Shown one piece after another: positions 11,640 through 21,529 of a DNA stretch of 64,000 nt. The notes beneath the pieces were generated by a model that saw only the letters and a program-made list of their open reading frames with translations, was not told where the DNA came from and ran no database searches. The stretch comes from Rhipidocladum racemiflorum (Eukaryota > Streptophyta > Magnoliopsida > Poales > Poaceae). Position 1 is the first letter of the stretch, and every line of letters starts with the position of its first letter. The DNA lies in assembly GCA_036346355.1 (NCBI GenBank), contig CM070581.1, positions 47,015,849-47,079,848 of the forward strand. The letters run 5' to 3'. Position numbers and translations under genes: made by a program.

Positions 11640-13923
11640 TATTCATGGCAGAACACCGACAGTAGAACGTTTGTTTGTACATATGCCCGGTATGCAGATG
11701 CTCACATATCATGAGGATTCACATTTGCATGAAATTGTAGATGATCCTGATTCAAGCACCACGATGCTAACGGAATGGTTCGTTACTAATCAAAGATCAT
11801 CGTCTGCTAGAGAGTTAACCTATTGTGAATTCCCCTCGAAATGGACATGGCATGCTGATAAGAAAAAATGGTCTGAGAGGAAAAAGGGCACTAAGATTGG
11901 TAGATTAAGGCATATCCATCCCAGCACCGGCGAGGCTTTTTACCTAAGAATGCTTCTAATGGTTGTTCGTGGTGCTAGATCCTATGAAGATGTTCGATCA
12001 TATCAAAATATTTTGTATGATACTTACCGACAAGCGTGCCAAGCTCGTGGTTTAATTGGTGATGACAGCGAATGGGCTGCTATTTTTGATGAGGGAATTC
12101 AATGGGCAACGGCATCTCAATTAAGGAATCTATTTATGGCTGTCTTAGTCTATTGTGATGTCGGTGATATCCGTGGTTTATTTGATAAATATTGGACTTA
12201 TATGGCTGATGATATCAGATATAGAATACGGGTATCTCAAGGCCATCAAAACAGCATCATTCCTGATATTGTAGTCCAAGACAGATTACTAAGGCAGCTT
12301 GAAAGTTTATTCCTAAGTAATGGTTTATCGATATCATCGTATAATCTTCCAATGCCATCTAATGTCTCTGATGATGTCCTTGGTAACAGATTACTTCTTG
12401 AGGAATTATCTTATGATAGAGATGAACTTTCTGCACAAGACGATTCCATGTACTCCATGCTCAATACTGATCAGCGTGCTATATATGACTCTGTTATGTT
12501 CAAAATAGTGCATCATGAAAAATGTATATGCTTCATATCTGGGCATGGTGGCACAGGAAAAACATTCCTATGGAATGCCATTATCACAAAACTTAGATCT
12601 GAGTCACAGGTTGTGCTACCTGTTGCATCATCTGGGGTTGCTGCATTACTATTACCGGGGGGACGTACTGCCCACTCTAGGTTCCGTATACCAATTGATA
12701 TTGATGATAGGAGTGTATGTGGTATACGAAGAGGAACCGTTTTGGGTGAGCTAATAAGAAAATGTGCTTTAATCCTATGGGACGAAGCTCCTATGACACA
12801 CCGTCTATGCTTTGAGGCTCTTGACCGTAGCCTACGTGATCTACTCTCTCTTGATGATCCACACAACAGTGAAAAACCATTTGGTGGAAAACCTATTTTA
12901 CTAGGTGGTGATTTCAGACAAGTGCTACCCGTAATTGAGGGTGGGACACGGTCAGATATAATAGCAGCTTCCCTTATTAGGTCTCCACTTTGGAAATTCG
13001 TAGATGTCATGCATCTAACATTAAACATGCGTTTGACAAATCCGGTTCTATCTTCGGAAGAGAAACACAATATGAAAGAGTTTGCTCAATGGGTTCTTGA
13101 TATAGGAGAAGACCATATACCAACCCATGCTCAGCCAGGAAGTGTTGACCAATCATGGATTCATATTCCGGACAGATATTTATTAAAACCAAAAGGGGAT
13201 AAAGTGACAGCGATAAGCAATGCTGTATATGATAACTTTTCTGTCCATTATAATGATCCTGTCTATCTAGCTCAACGTGCTATTATATCTCCAATCAATA
13301 CAGTTGTTGATGAACTTAATGATAGCATGCTTATTAGGGTGCCTGGAGATGCCAAAGATTATTTGAGCTATGATACTATCGCCAATACAATGGAACAACC
13401 TGCAGACATTGATATTTTGTATCCACCGGAATTCCTCCATTCAATCGTGATAAACAACTTTACCCAACATAGGTTATCTCTAAAGATCGGTGCACCGGTT
13501 GTACTTCTTAGAAATATCAATCAAGCTCTTGGCCTTTGTAATGGAACACGCCTTATAGTAACTAGACTCGGTGGGCGCATTTTAGAAGGTAGAATTGTGA
13601 CTGGAGCACATATTGGCGAGGTAGTATGCATACCACGTGTTATTCTTAATGGAACAAGCCCAAAATGGCCCTTCACTCTACAGCGAAGGCAATTTCCAAT
13701 TCGTCTTTGTTATGCATTGACAATCAACAAATGTCAAGGCCAAACTTTGAGCAAAGTGGGAGTTTATCTAAGAAGTCCAGTTTTTACGCATGGACAGTTT
13801 TATGTCGCTGTTTCAAGAGTTACATCGCCAGAAGGACTGATTATACTAATAGAAAATGAAGATGGCACCGTTGGATCAACAACAAGAAATATAGTCTATC
13901 ATGAAATCTTGCCTTTCCTTTAG
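11629..13923 (+). CDS. Helitron Rep/helicase, C-terminal PIF1-like helicase part
   Basis: This continues the Rep frame after the one-base shift; homology resumes at FDIHGRTPTVERL. It is a superfamily-1 PIF1/Pif1-RRM3-type helicase that would unwind the donor strand. Motifs in order are Walker A GHGGTGKT (12541-12564), Walker B-like LWDEAPM (about 12775-12795), GGDFRQVLPVI (about 12905-12940), LTLNMRL (about 13015-13035) and the C-terminal block INKCQGQT...FYVAVSRVTS (about 13720-13830). The frame is open for 764 codons to TAG at 13923. A frame in this register also opens earlier at 11566, but those codons are out of register with the protein family. All helicase motifs look intact, so the single T insertion is the only visible lesion. 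Confidence 0.9.
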   Translation, partial: FAFDIHGRTPTVERLFVHMPGMQMLTYHEDSHLHEIVDDPDSSTTMLTEWFVTNQRSSSARELTYCEFPSKWTWHADKKKWSERKKGTKIGRLRHIHPSTGEAFYLRMLLMVVRGARSYEDVRSYQNILYDTYRQACQARGLIGDDSEWAAIFDEGIQWATASQLRNLFMAVLVYCDVGDIRGLFDKYWTYMADDIRYRIRVSQGHQNSIIPDIVVQDRLLRQLESLFLSNGLSISSYNLPMPSNVSDDVLGNRLLLEELSYDRDELSAQDDSMYSMLNTDQRAIYDSVMFKIVHHEKCICFISGHGGTGKTFLWNAIITKLRSESQVVLPVASSGVAALLLPGGRTAHSRFRIPIDIDDRSVCGIRRGTVLGELIRKCALILWDEAPMTHRLCFEALDRSLRDLLSLDDPHNSEKPFGGKPILLGGDFRQVLPVIEGGTRSDIIAASLIRSPLWKFVDVMHLTLNMRLTNPVLSSEEKHNMKEFAQWVLDIGEDHIPTHAQPGSVDQSWIHIPDRYLLKPKGDKVTAISNAVYDNFSVHYNDPVYLAQRAIISPINTVVDELNDSMLIRVPGDAKDYLSYDTIANTMEQPADIDILYPPEFLHSIVINNFTQHRLSLKIGAPVVLLRNINQALGLCNGTRLIVTRLGGRILEGRIVTGAHIGEVVCIPRVILNGTSPKWPFTLQRRQFPIRLCYALTINKCQGQTLSKVGVYLRSPVFTHGQFYVAVSRVTSPEGLIILIENEDGTVGSTTRNIVYHEILPFL

Positions 13924-14640
13924 TTAGTATTTCCTTTTTTTGTTTGGTAGATTCTCACTTGTGTCTTTTACTGTCGGATCTATACTTTTGGTATTAGCTC
14001 CATGTTTTAGGTACTGTAATAGTTTTGTACCAATAAATATATTTTATCTTTATATTAACACTGTCCTTTCATTATTGGTTGTATTATACCTTTAGCTCTC
14101 CTCACTGTGTGTTTTTTTGTTTCCTTACTATGTATATGTTTGCTTCAGATATACATCTGCTAGAAAAATATCCAAATTCTATGTTTCCATTTACTGTGAC
14201 CTGTTTCTTTTAGTATCGTTTCTACCCTTTTGTGGTTGACTGCATGTTTCAAGCAGTATAATGGTTGCCTACCAATAAACATGTTCGACCTTTATGTTGA
14301 AGCTATCCTTTCATCATCGGTTAGATTACCTCTTTAGCTCTTCTTAGTATAAATATACGCCTATTACCCCGATTGTCCATATTCTATGTTTTCATTTACT
14401 GTTAACTGTTTTTAAAATCTCAGCCTTATCTTTTTTGTGATTAACTACATGTTTCAGACAGTGTAGTCATTACCTATCAATAAGCATGTTTTGCTTTTAT
14501 GCTGAAGTTGTCCTTTCATTATCGGGTAGATTACCACTTTAACTCTTCTCAATATGTACTTGTTTCTTCCCTTATTCTATGTATGTTTAATTTACGTATA
14601 CGTTTATCATAGTGATTGTCCATATGCTATGTTTCCATTT
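13924..14640 (+). repeat. Three diverged tandem repeats after the Rep/helicase gene
   Basis: Three units of roughly 230-260 bp follow the stop codon. Each has, in order, a CATGTTT-like block, a polyadenylation-like CAATAA (about 14031, 14273 and 14480), TCCTTTCAT(T/C)AT, a TTTAGCTCT or TTTAACTCT block and a CTATGTTTCCATTTAC-like block. The units differ at many bases, so the amplification is old. They probably form the 3' UTR and terminator region of the transposase gene. Confidence 0.7.
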
Positions 14641-14801
14641 ACCTGTACTTTACTCCAACTCTATGAAATCCTTCCTAAATGCACCCTTTCTCCTTTATAT
14701 TGCCTGGCTCCTACATTTATTTACTATAAGATAAAAAGGCTTCAAATAATCGCGGTATTCTAACATATATAGCATCTCACAAGCTGTTTTCTTTAATGCA
14801 A

Positions 14802-17304
14802 ATGGACTACACTCCACTAAAAGATGTCAATCAGCAATCTCATCGATGGCGCGTCCGTGTCAGGACCACACGTTTTACTGAGTACATCGATGAAAATAAA
14901 CCCGATAAAGTACTACGACTTGACTTGGTTTTCCTTGATGAACAGGTTTGAACGTCACTACCTTTTCCTTTCAAACAATATTCTCATCCAATACCTTACA
15001 CTGCTTTGACCATATTATACCTCCTATTAAAGTCTACTACGATGGACGCACAAATCCCTGAGCGACACCTGCCACTGTTTGCTCCCTTGCTCAAAGAAAA
15101 TTCAGTATACTACATAGAGTATTTTGAAGTGGCTGATGCACGATCAAGCTACCAGCCTGTGGACAATCCAATCATGGCTAGATTTACTCCTCGCACCAAA
15201 ATTACCAAGGTGTCCCTTGTTCCGCAAGGCTTTCCTTTGTACGCATGTGATCCTGTTCCTTTTGAGATACTCAGGACCAGAGTTAATGACAGGGTCCTTT
15301 TATCTGGTAATGTTACTTATCACATCTAGAACACATTTTCTTCCTTGTGTTATTGTATATACTGTACTTATTCGTACTGTAACACAGATGTTTTCGGACT
15401 TATCACGGCTATCTCGCATATAAAAAATGTCAATGTCAAAGGTACTCCTAAGCCAATTCGGAACATCCAAATAACAGATGGCAGGTACGTTCACACCAAC
15501 ATGTAGTATTTGTATTATCTAGCAGCACAACTGTTGGTACTTGCAACATGAACTCATTATCTTTACTGCACCTATACCTAACAGTATTTTACTATATCTT
15601 GTATTCTGTTGTCTTCGTGATTGTGCATTCATACGCTAATAAAATCTATCGCTGAAAGAGAGAATGCAGAAATCACGTTGTGGGGCCCACATGCAATGCA
15701 ATTTGAAGCGGACACCATCCAAGATCAATCACAGCAAGAGCCAATCATCCTTCTATTGGTCGGTGTGATAACAAAACTATACAATGGTAGACTCTCAGCC
15801 TTGAACTGTACTTCTCAATTTATTTTATGTGATTGTTTACAGTTGTAGAATGACTTTACTCCTATATGACTCACAAATACGCTTCATAGTAGACTAACCA
15901 TTTCAATTTTACAGGCCAGCTTTCCATCCAGGGAACGACTGTCTGCAAGTGGTATACAAATCCTGCACTTCCAAACGTTATTACTTTACAAAATAGGTAT
16001 ACTATCAGATCAGTTCCTAGACATGGGCTATACATACAGCTGACTTCCATTATACTACACCATCACATTTTATCATTCCGGTTTACTCTATGAATTATTC
16101 CTTAACTCATTATATCCTTCTACTCTAATACCTACTCTGATCATTTGTTCTGCTTACAATTCTATTCTGATGTAATTCTTTATTTTGCTTATGTTTAGCT
16201 TTGCCTGTCACCAATATAGACTTGCAGGTATACCATATGGGATAAAATGGATTGGCCAACCAATAGTTCAAGAAAAATCTATACCTGCTACGGTTCAACA
16301 AATATCTAATCTCAACCCACATGACGTATTGGTAAATTTACTTTCCAAGCTTCCTTAAAAAAACGTGTTCAATCCTCTAAAAAATCTCTTTATGCGTTTC
16401 CAATCCTGTTTTCATCCCTGTAGGGAAATAGTTATACCATACGTATTGCTATCAAAGAACTTACTCCAGGCCAACCATGGTGGTACCTAGCTTGTGCCAT
16501 ATGCAAAAGGACTGTCAGTTCTGAACACAATTCCTACAAATGCTCTAAGTGTGGGACAACAACAGCTGATCCACGGTGCTGTTTTATTTTCTGTTACCTT
16601 CCTATAGTTTAGCACCATCACATATAATTGGTTATCAATTACATTTCTTATGACAGATATCGCGTGACTGTCAATGGCGTTGACCCAGAAAACATACATA
16701 AGGAGAATGCAGAAATAGCAGAATTCATTTTCTTTGCAGAGACAGCACAACAATTAATTGGATGTCCAGTCCTTCCTCTTATCACAGCTGCTAAAGGCAT
16801 TGAAGATTTCATCCCACCGCAGATAACAAGGCTATATGGAAGACAATATGACTTAAAAGTATCTGTCACACATAGAGCCTTACAACGAGTAAAAATATCA
16901 TACCAGGTTAACTCTTTCGTACCCTTTTTATGTCCAACGGAATCAGCTTCTGGCAATACAAACATACAAGGAAAACCAGAGACTCTTAGTTTTCATGAAA
17001 GTGCTATGTTGAAGTCCACCACGTCTGGCCAAACAGCAGTAAGCACCCGATAAACATGTTGTGCTTCTAACATTATTAACGTTAAATCATGAACACTTCT
17101 ATTGGCTAGCCCTTTACATGATGATTACTTGGCTTTCTCTTAACATCATAACCAATCAGCTAGCTCACAGGGAAAAATGCTATTTCAGAGCCCTGTTGCT
17201 ACACCGTCTACTCCAACTGCCTTTATCGATATTGTTCCAGAAATTCCTCAAGCTAAAAAGGTACATCCTTCTTGAATAGATAAACATATGATGTTATTTC
17301 TGTG

Positions 17305-17387
<83 letters not shown>

Positions 17388-18400
17388 TAAGTTATGCTCT
17401 TTAGTGATTCTCATACACTGGTTCCTGTCCACAAACATATTTATAACAACTTCGACCTTCCACGTCCTTCAATTATGTGGTATAACAGTTTCCACATATA
17501 TCCCACATGTTTTTATAATGATCCACATTTAAAACATATCATTTTCCTTACTACACATCTATAAACACGATAAGAAAACTACGTTCTATTGGCTAGCCCT
17601 TTACATGATGATTACTTGGCTTTCTCTTAACATCATAACCAATCAGCTAGCTCACAGGGAAAAATGCTATTTCAGAACCCTGTTGCTACACCGTCTACTC
17701 CAGCTGCCTTTATCGATATTGTTCCAGAAATTCCTCAAGCTAAAAAGGTACATCCTTCTTGAATAGATAAACATATGGTGTTATTTCTCTCTCTCTCTCT
17801 GTGTGTATATATATATATATATATCTTAAGTTATGCTCTTTAGTGATTCTCATACACTGGTTCCTGTCCACAAACATATTTATAACAACTTAGACCTTCC
17901 ACGTCCTTCAATTATGTGGTATAACAGTTTCCACATATATCCCACATGTTTTTATGATGATCCACATTTAAAACATATCACTTTCCTTACTACACATCTA
18001 TAAACACGATAAGAAAACTACGACATGGCACATGCAATTGCCCTTCAGAAAAAAATACTCCCGCATCATACTACGAGTTTGTGCCGTTTAATGTCCTTTT
18101 ATTTATCCATCTACACAGCCGGTGTTATGTCAGCATTAATTTTTATACCTTACAGATACTACCAGAAACAGACTCTACATTAAAACAGCCATTATCAACT
18201 ACCCATCATGATGTCCCAATCCCTGAAGGTGGAACAAGGTTATAATTCTATACATAAAAAGATTTTCTTTGGCACTACAATTGTTTACGATATAATCCTA
18301 ACATATTTATTCATTTATACCAAACGCTCACAGCACTGCCAGCAAGAGAGGTTCGGTTAAAAGAAAATTACGCCTCGACAAAGATACCAGCTCAGATTAG
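14802..18400 (+). CDS. Helitron-carried RPA1-like single-strand DNA-binding protein, 11 exons
   Basis: This encodes a replication protein A large-subunit homologue, a common passenger of plant Helitrons that probably coats single-stranded transposition intermediates. My exon model is 14802-14945, 15033-15306, 15388-15484, 15659-15786, 15915-15996, 16220-16331, 16424-16575, 16657-17038, 17189-17260, 18156-18238 and 18334-18400. Every junction is GT-AG, and the exons total 1593 nt, giving 530 aa with no stop. OB-fold regions run from exons 1-2 and exons 3-5. The C-terminal OB-fold carries a zinc ribbon with C303, C306, C319 and C322 (CAIC and CSKC). The tail is basic (KRGSVKRKLRLDKD), a likely nuclear signal. 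Exon 9 exists in a second copy at 17676-17747, also in frame, giving 554 aa if used. The protein could still be made, unlike the frameshifted transposase beside it. Confidence 0.82.
17097..18022 (+). repeat. Head-to-tail duplication of about 487 bp containing RPA exon 9
   Basis: Copy 1 is 17097-17583 and copy 2 is 17584-18022. Both begin TTCTATTGGCTAGCCC and end ACGATAAGAAAACTACG. They are almost identical outside a microsatellite. The size difference comes from the TA run, which is long in copy 1 and short in copy 2. Each copy holds a full 72-nt exon with acceptor and donor. Confidence 0.93.
17315..17385. repeat. (TA)n microsatellite, 71 bp
   Basis: A pure TA run follows a short GT run. The sister duplicate at 17787-17824 instead has a CT run, a short GT run and only about nine AT units. 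Confidence 0.97.
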
Positions 18401-19360
18401 GTGAAAATTCTCATCCTGGTAGCACCGCTCCTATTTCGTTACATTTTCATGTGCTATTTTGCATTTTTCATCGCTATGACAAGTCTTGCTTACAGCAAGC
18501 AGCTTATTGTAGGGCCCTCTACTCATACCGAACAGATACTCCAAACCATATGGCGATCCATGCAACTATGGCTTCTTCAACACCAGAATATCTACCTAAC
18601 GTGTTTCCTTTCCTGGTTATATATACATATGTATGTTTGTGTATATAAATATATATGCAGGTCTTCAGAAATTCCAGTCCTTCAAGTATCTTATGTTTGT
18701 GGTATACTTCAGCTATCTTCAGAAATCCCAGTCCTTCAGGTAGACAAATTTCCTAACCGTGTTACCTACCTTTTGGCCAGAACAGACTGGCAGCTGCAAG
18801 ACCTTAACTGTTTAATTTGTCTAGCTCCTATCCTACCTTTTGCCTTCGATCCGCATCTTATGCGTATATTTGCCTGATCCAGAACATGTATTCCGTACTT
18901 ACGCAAACTCTCTGTATATATATATATAGTCTCTTATGTATCAATGTTTCAGAATCATCTTACCGCCCAATTATAACACTATCCGCTCTAACTCTGTGAT
19001 GGAATTAGATTTCAAAGTCATGTTACCGCCTGATTATATCGCTGTCTGTTCTTCCTCTGTGATGAAATTAGATCAATTAACCGCATATGGTGCACGTTAC
19101 TTTTATTCTACCTGAACAAACTGTTGTGTACATCATTTGTATAAAAATATGCTATACTATTGCAGAGTGCTTTGTTTGCCGCTGCTTCTTCCCCCTATAT
19201 TATGTATACCCACAAACAACCCTAACACCCGTCTTGATTTCATCCCATTTCCTATTTCTCTATACATTTTCTTACCCTAATTATAATCACCGACCACATG
19301 ATCCGATGCCGATCAACGACGTATTCAGATCGGCGCAGCGTAGCGCGCTAAACTATCTAG
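18401..19360 (+). other. Helitron 3' non-coding region with short tandem duplications
   Basis: No gene is visible here. Two direct repeats stand out: a unit containing CTTCAGAAATTCCAGTCCTTC at about 18661 and 18717, and a unit with TTACCGCC...TCTGTGATG at about 18960 and 19024. The stretch ends with the hairpin and CTAG terminus described for the Helitron. Confidence 0.6.
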
Positions 19361-19618
19361 TTATAGTAATAGATCGTTACGCAAAAAAACTGCATTGTGC
19401 TATTCTCATTGTTTCTAAACCTCCAATACAAATTAAACCAACTTGCAATGTTAATTAATGATAGAAATAGTATATAGAAACCATGCATTAGGTCATTGTT
19501 TCTAAACCTCCATTTAATACATACTCTCTCCTCTAAAAAACCAACGAAAAAACTATGCATTGGAAATGCTCTTAATTATTAGTACAAATGTGTTTCTAGG
19601 GTCGAAACAAAGAGAGAG
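19361..19618. repeat. MITE-like AT-rich sequence between the two Helitron ends
   Basis: It has two direct copies of TCATTGTTTCTAAACCTCCA (about 19407 and 19494) and ends in a block, TGCATTGGAAATGCTC, that I associate with grass MITEs. I cannot define clean terminal inverted repeats or a target duplication, so the type is left open. Confidence 0.35.
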
Positions 19619-20442
19619 TCCTATTATATTAATCCTCCGGTGTTAAACATCGGAGAAAAGGGCCTCAGAGAGCTCCCCAAGTGTCCTTCTGCTATTTTAC
19701 GAAAAAAACCCTCCTATTTTTCCGAATTACGGATAGGTCCCTACGAATTTACGAATAGGCCCTTTGCAATTTTTTGTGAGGGAAAGAAATTTTTTTTCGG
19801 TTCACATTTAGATCCCTCGTTCGCCGTTTTACGGAAAGAGGCTCCCGTTAAATACGAATCACAAATGAGCCCTTTTCTAATTTTTCGGCATAGCGATCAG
19901 GTCTAAAAATATAACAAATAAGTCCCCGTTCTTTACGTTCATGTCTTTTCTCCGTTTTTCCTGAAAAAAATATTTCCGTCAACAGAAAGATGTGTACGTT
20001 TTCCCCGGATCAGTCTCTGAGGGTTCTCGAGCCTCAAAAAATTTTGAAAATACGTCTAGATCTATTTTTTCTCTGGAAAAAAACGCAAAATCATTTTTCG
20101 TTCACGCGCGCGGCGTGCGCCGCGCTTACAGGTTTCTCGAGTCTCAAAAATTTTTTATAATACTTCTAGGTCTATTTTTTCTTCAGAAAAAGACCGCAAA
20201 ATCATTTTTCGTTCCTGCGCACATCATGCGCCGTGCTTACAGGCCCAGGTTCTTTCTCCGTTTTCCTCGAAAAAAATGTTTTCGTCAACAGAAAGATGTG
20301 TACTTTTCTCCCGGCTTGGTTTCTACGGTTTTTCGAGCCTCCAAAAATTTTGAAAATACGTCTAAGTCTATTTTTTCACCGAAAAAAACGCAAAATCATT
20401 TTTCGTTTACGCGTGCGGCGTGCGCCGCGCTTACGGGCCTAG
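19619..20442 (+). mobile_element. Non-autonomous Helitron-like element with three repeated 3' hairpins
   Basis: The right end is CTAG at 20439-20442 followed by T. Eight bases before it is an 8-bp hairpin, GTGCGGCG-TG-CGCCGCGC. The same spacing is seen at 19360. Very similar hairpin blocks occur at about 20105-20122 and 20217-20235, each after CAAAATCATTTTTCGTT. The left end is proposed at TCCTATTATATTAATCC (19619), but the base before it is G rather than A, so this end is weak. There is no gene inside; the long open frame across it is low-complexity. Confidence 0.5.
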
Positions 20443-20446
20443 TAGA

Positions 20447-20618
20447 TATTATATTAATAGATCAGGAAGGTTTTGAAAGATTACGAATGAATTTATTAGA
20501 AAGTTGCGATTGTGGTTTATTTGAGATAGAAAGACGTACTAATACAAGAGATTATGAAGCTTTGAGTACGAAACGTGATCCAATTACAAGACGTACGACG
20601 CCATATACGGGTGCATGA
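20447..20618 (+). other. AT-rich 57-codon open stretch just past the Helitron end, unassigned
   Basis: The open frame reads without a stop from the Helitron end to TGA at 20618. It has strongly A/T-ending codons and a protein-like composition (MNLLESCDCGLFEIERR). I do not recognise the product. The codon bias would suit organelle-derived or other AT-rich DNA. It runs antisense to the glycosyltransferase intron and may be chance. Confidence 0.25.
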
Positions 20619-20910
20619 ACGTCGTTTTGGTTATAGCGCCATACGATGGTATCCTTTTATTTGTTTCTCTTTTAAATATCTGGATGTTTTTTTGTAAAGA
20701 AATCAATTTATAAGGGAAGCAAATTTAAACTTTAATTTTAAAATTAGGGTTCATCAAATAAACGGCCAGACTTTTTTCTTACCAACTTTAAAACGCATGT
20801 CATCTATTTTCATATATTTGACTTATATTTTTAAAGAAAAAACATGATCTGATAATGACGCGTCGATTATCTTGATTAACAACAGATAATATATGCTCGA
20901 ATTGACTGAC

Positions 20911-21439
20911 CTTGAGGAGGCAGATAGCCGTTTTGGTAAAGCATGGGGTAGGCTAGGAAGCAGCCGAAACAGGCGGCGCTGCCGGTACGCAGCACGAGCG
21001 TCGGGAGTCTGAGCTCGGAGGCGGCCTTCTGCACGGCGCGGAGGTTGGCGTCGATGAACAGGCAAGCCGCGAGGGGCTGGTCCGGCTCCGCGAGCACCGA
21101 CGCGAGGACGTCGCGGACGGACGCGGACGCCTCCATGGCGGCGTTCATGGCGAGGATGATAGTGATGATATTCCCCGACGCGGCGGCGTCGGCGGGGAGG
21201 CCGTCGGGCACGGAGACGAAGGTGAACTCCGGGTGGAGCGCGGGGTCCAGCGCGTTGAAGCGGGTGTGGAGGACGGTCACGGCGAGGCCGCGGCCGTGTA
21301 GCACGTCGGCGAGCTGCAGCATCGGATTGATGTGGCCCTGGAACGGCAGCGGGAACAGCAGCGCGCGGCGTGCGTGTGGTCGCCGGCCATCGCCTTTGTC
21401 TTGGATGTGGCCATTGCGCGTTTCGTGGACACCGGCCAT
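20911..21439 (-). CDS. UDP-glycosyltransferase, exon 1 (N-terminal, acceptor-binding half)
   Basis: This exon codes for residues 1-176 and one base of codon 177. The catalytic histidine is H36 in PFQGHINPM, and the aspartate that normally activates it is probably D130 in CLFIDANL. The start at 21437-21439 gives the family's usual N-terminus and lies in a good plant context (ACAATGGC). An upstream in-frame ATG at 21490 would add 17 unrelated residues and is less likely. There is no signal peptide, as expected for a cytosolic enzyme. The exon is GC-rich, unlike the AT-rich transposons that fill the intron next to it. With exon 2 the product is 469 aa, normal for this family. Confidence 0.92.
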
Positions 21440-21517
21440 TGTTGTCAACTCGGGTCTCGGGGAGCTTCTGCTCCAGTATGCGGCAGGCAAGATAATGCGC
21501 AGCGTGGTAGGTGGTCG

Positions 21518-21525
21518 TTATATTT
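21518..21525 (-). promoter_or_regulatory. Possible TATA box of the glycosyltransferase gene
   Basis: On the minus strand the sequence CTAAAATATAACG lies about 80 bp upstream of the chosen start codon. No other good TATA-like sequence lies as close to the start. This is a guess from position and composition only. Confidence 0.3.
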
Positions 21526-21529
21526 TAGC

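Larger units (their letters stand above)
6733..19360 (+). mobile_element. Large Helitron (rolling-circle transposon) in the UGT intron
   Basis: It carries the two genes of plant autonomous Helitrons, a Rep/helicase and an RPA-like protein, in the same orientation. The proposed 3' end is CTAG at 19357-19360, followed by T. A hairpin-forming GC-rich block (GCGCAGCGTAGCGCGC) lies eight bases upstream, and before that is a 7-bp inverted repeat GCCGATC/GATCGGC. The proposed 5' end is TCTATTATTGGG at 6733, preceded by A. The 5' end rests only on the TC-after-A rule and on position, so it may be off by some hundreds of bases. No target duplication is expected for Helitrons. Confidence 0.6.
4318..20910 (-). 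other. 16.6-kb intron of the glycosyltransferase gene, filled with transposons
   Basis: The donor is AAG/GTCAGT at 20909-20910 and the acceptor is TTTCAG at 4318-4319. Together they join exon 1 phase 1 to exon 2 with no frame break. Group H UGT genes often have one short intron at about this place. Here the intron holds a CACTA element, a solo LTR and one or two Helitrons. What is left over (4318-4517, 5484-5636, 6347-6732, 20443-20910) is AT-rich and shows no gene. Confidence 0.8.

Noticed and set aside
19992..20618. A 208-codon open frame spanning the Helitron 3' region
   Set aside because: It is rich in Phe, Ser, Lys and Arg from repeated T/A runs, crosses three copies of a hairpin repeat and the element end, and resembles no protein. 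The frame is a side effect of stop-poor repeats.
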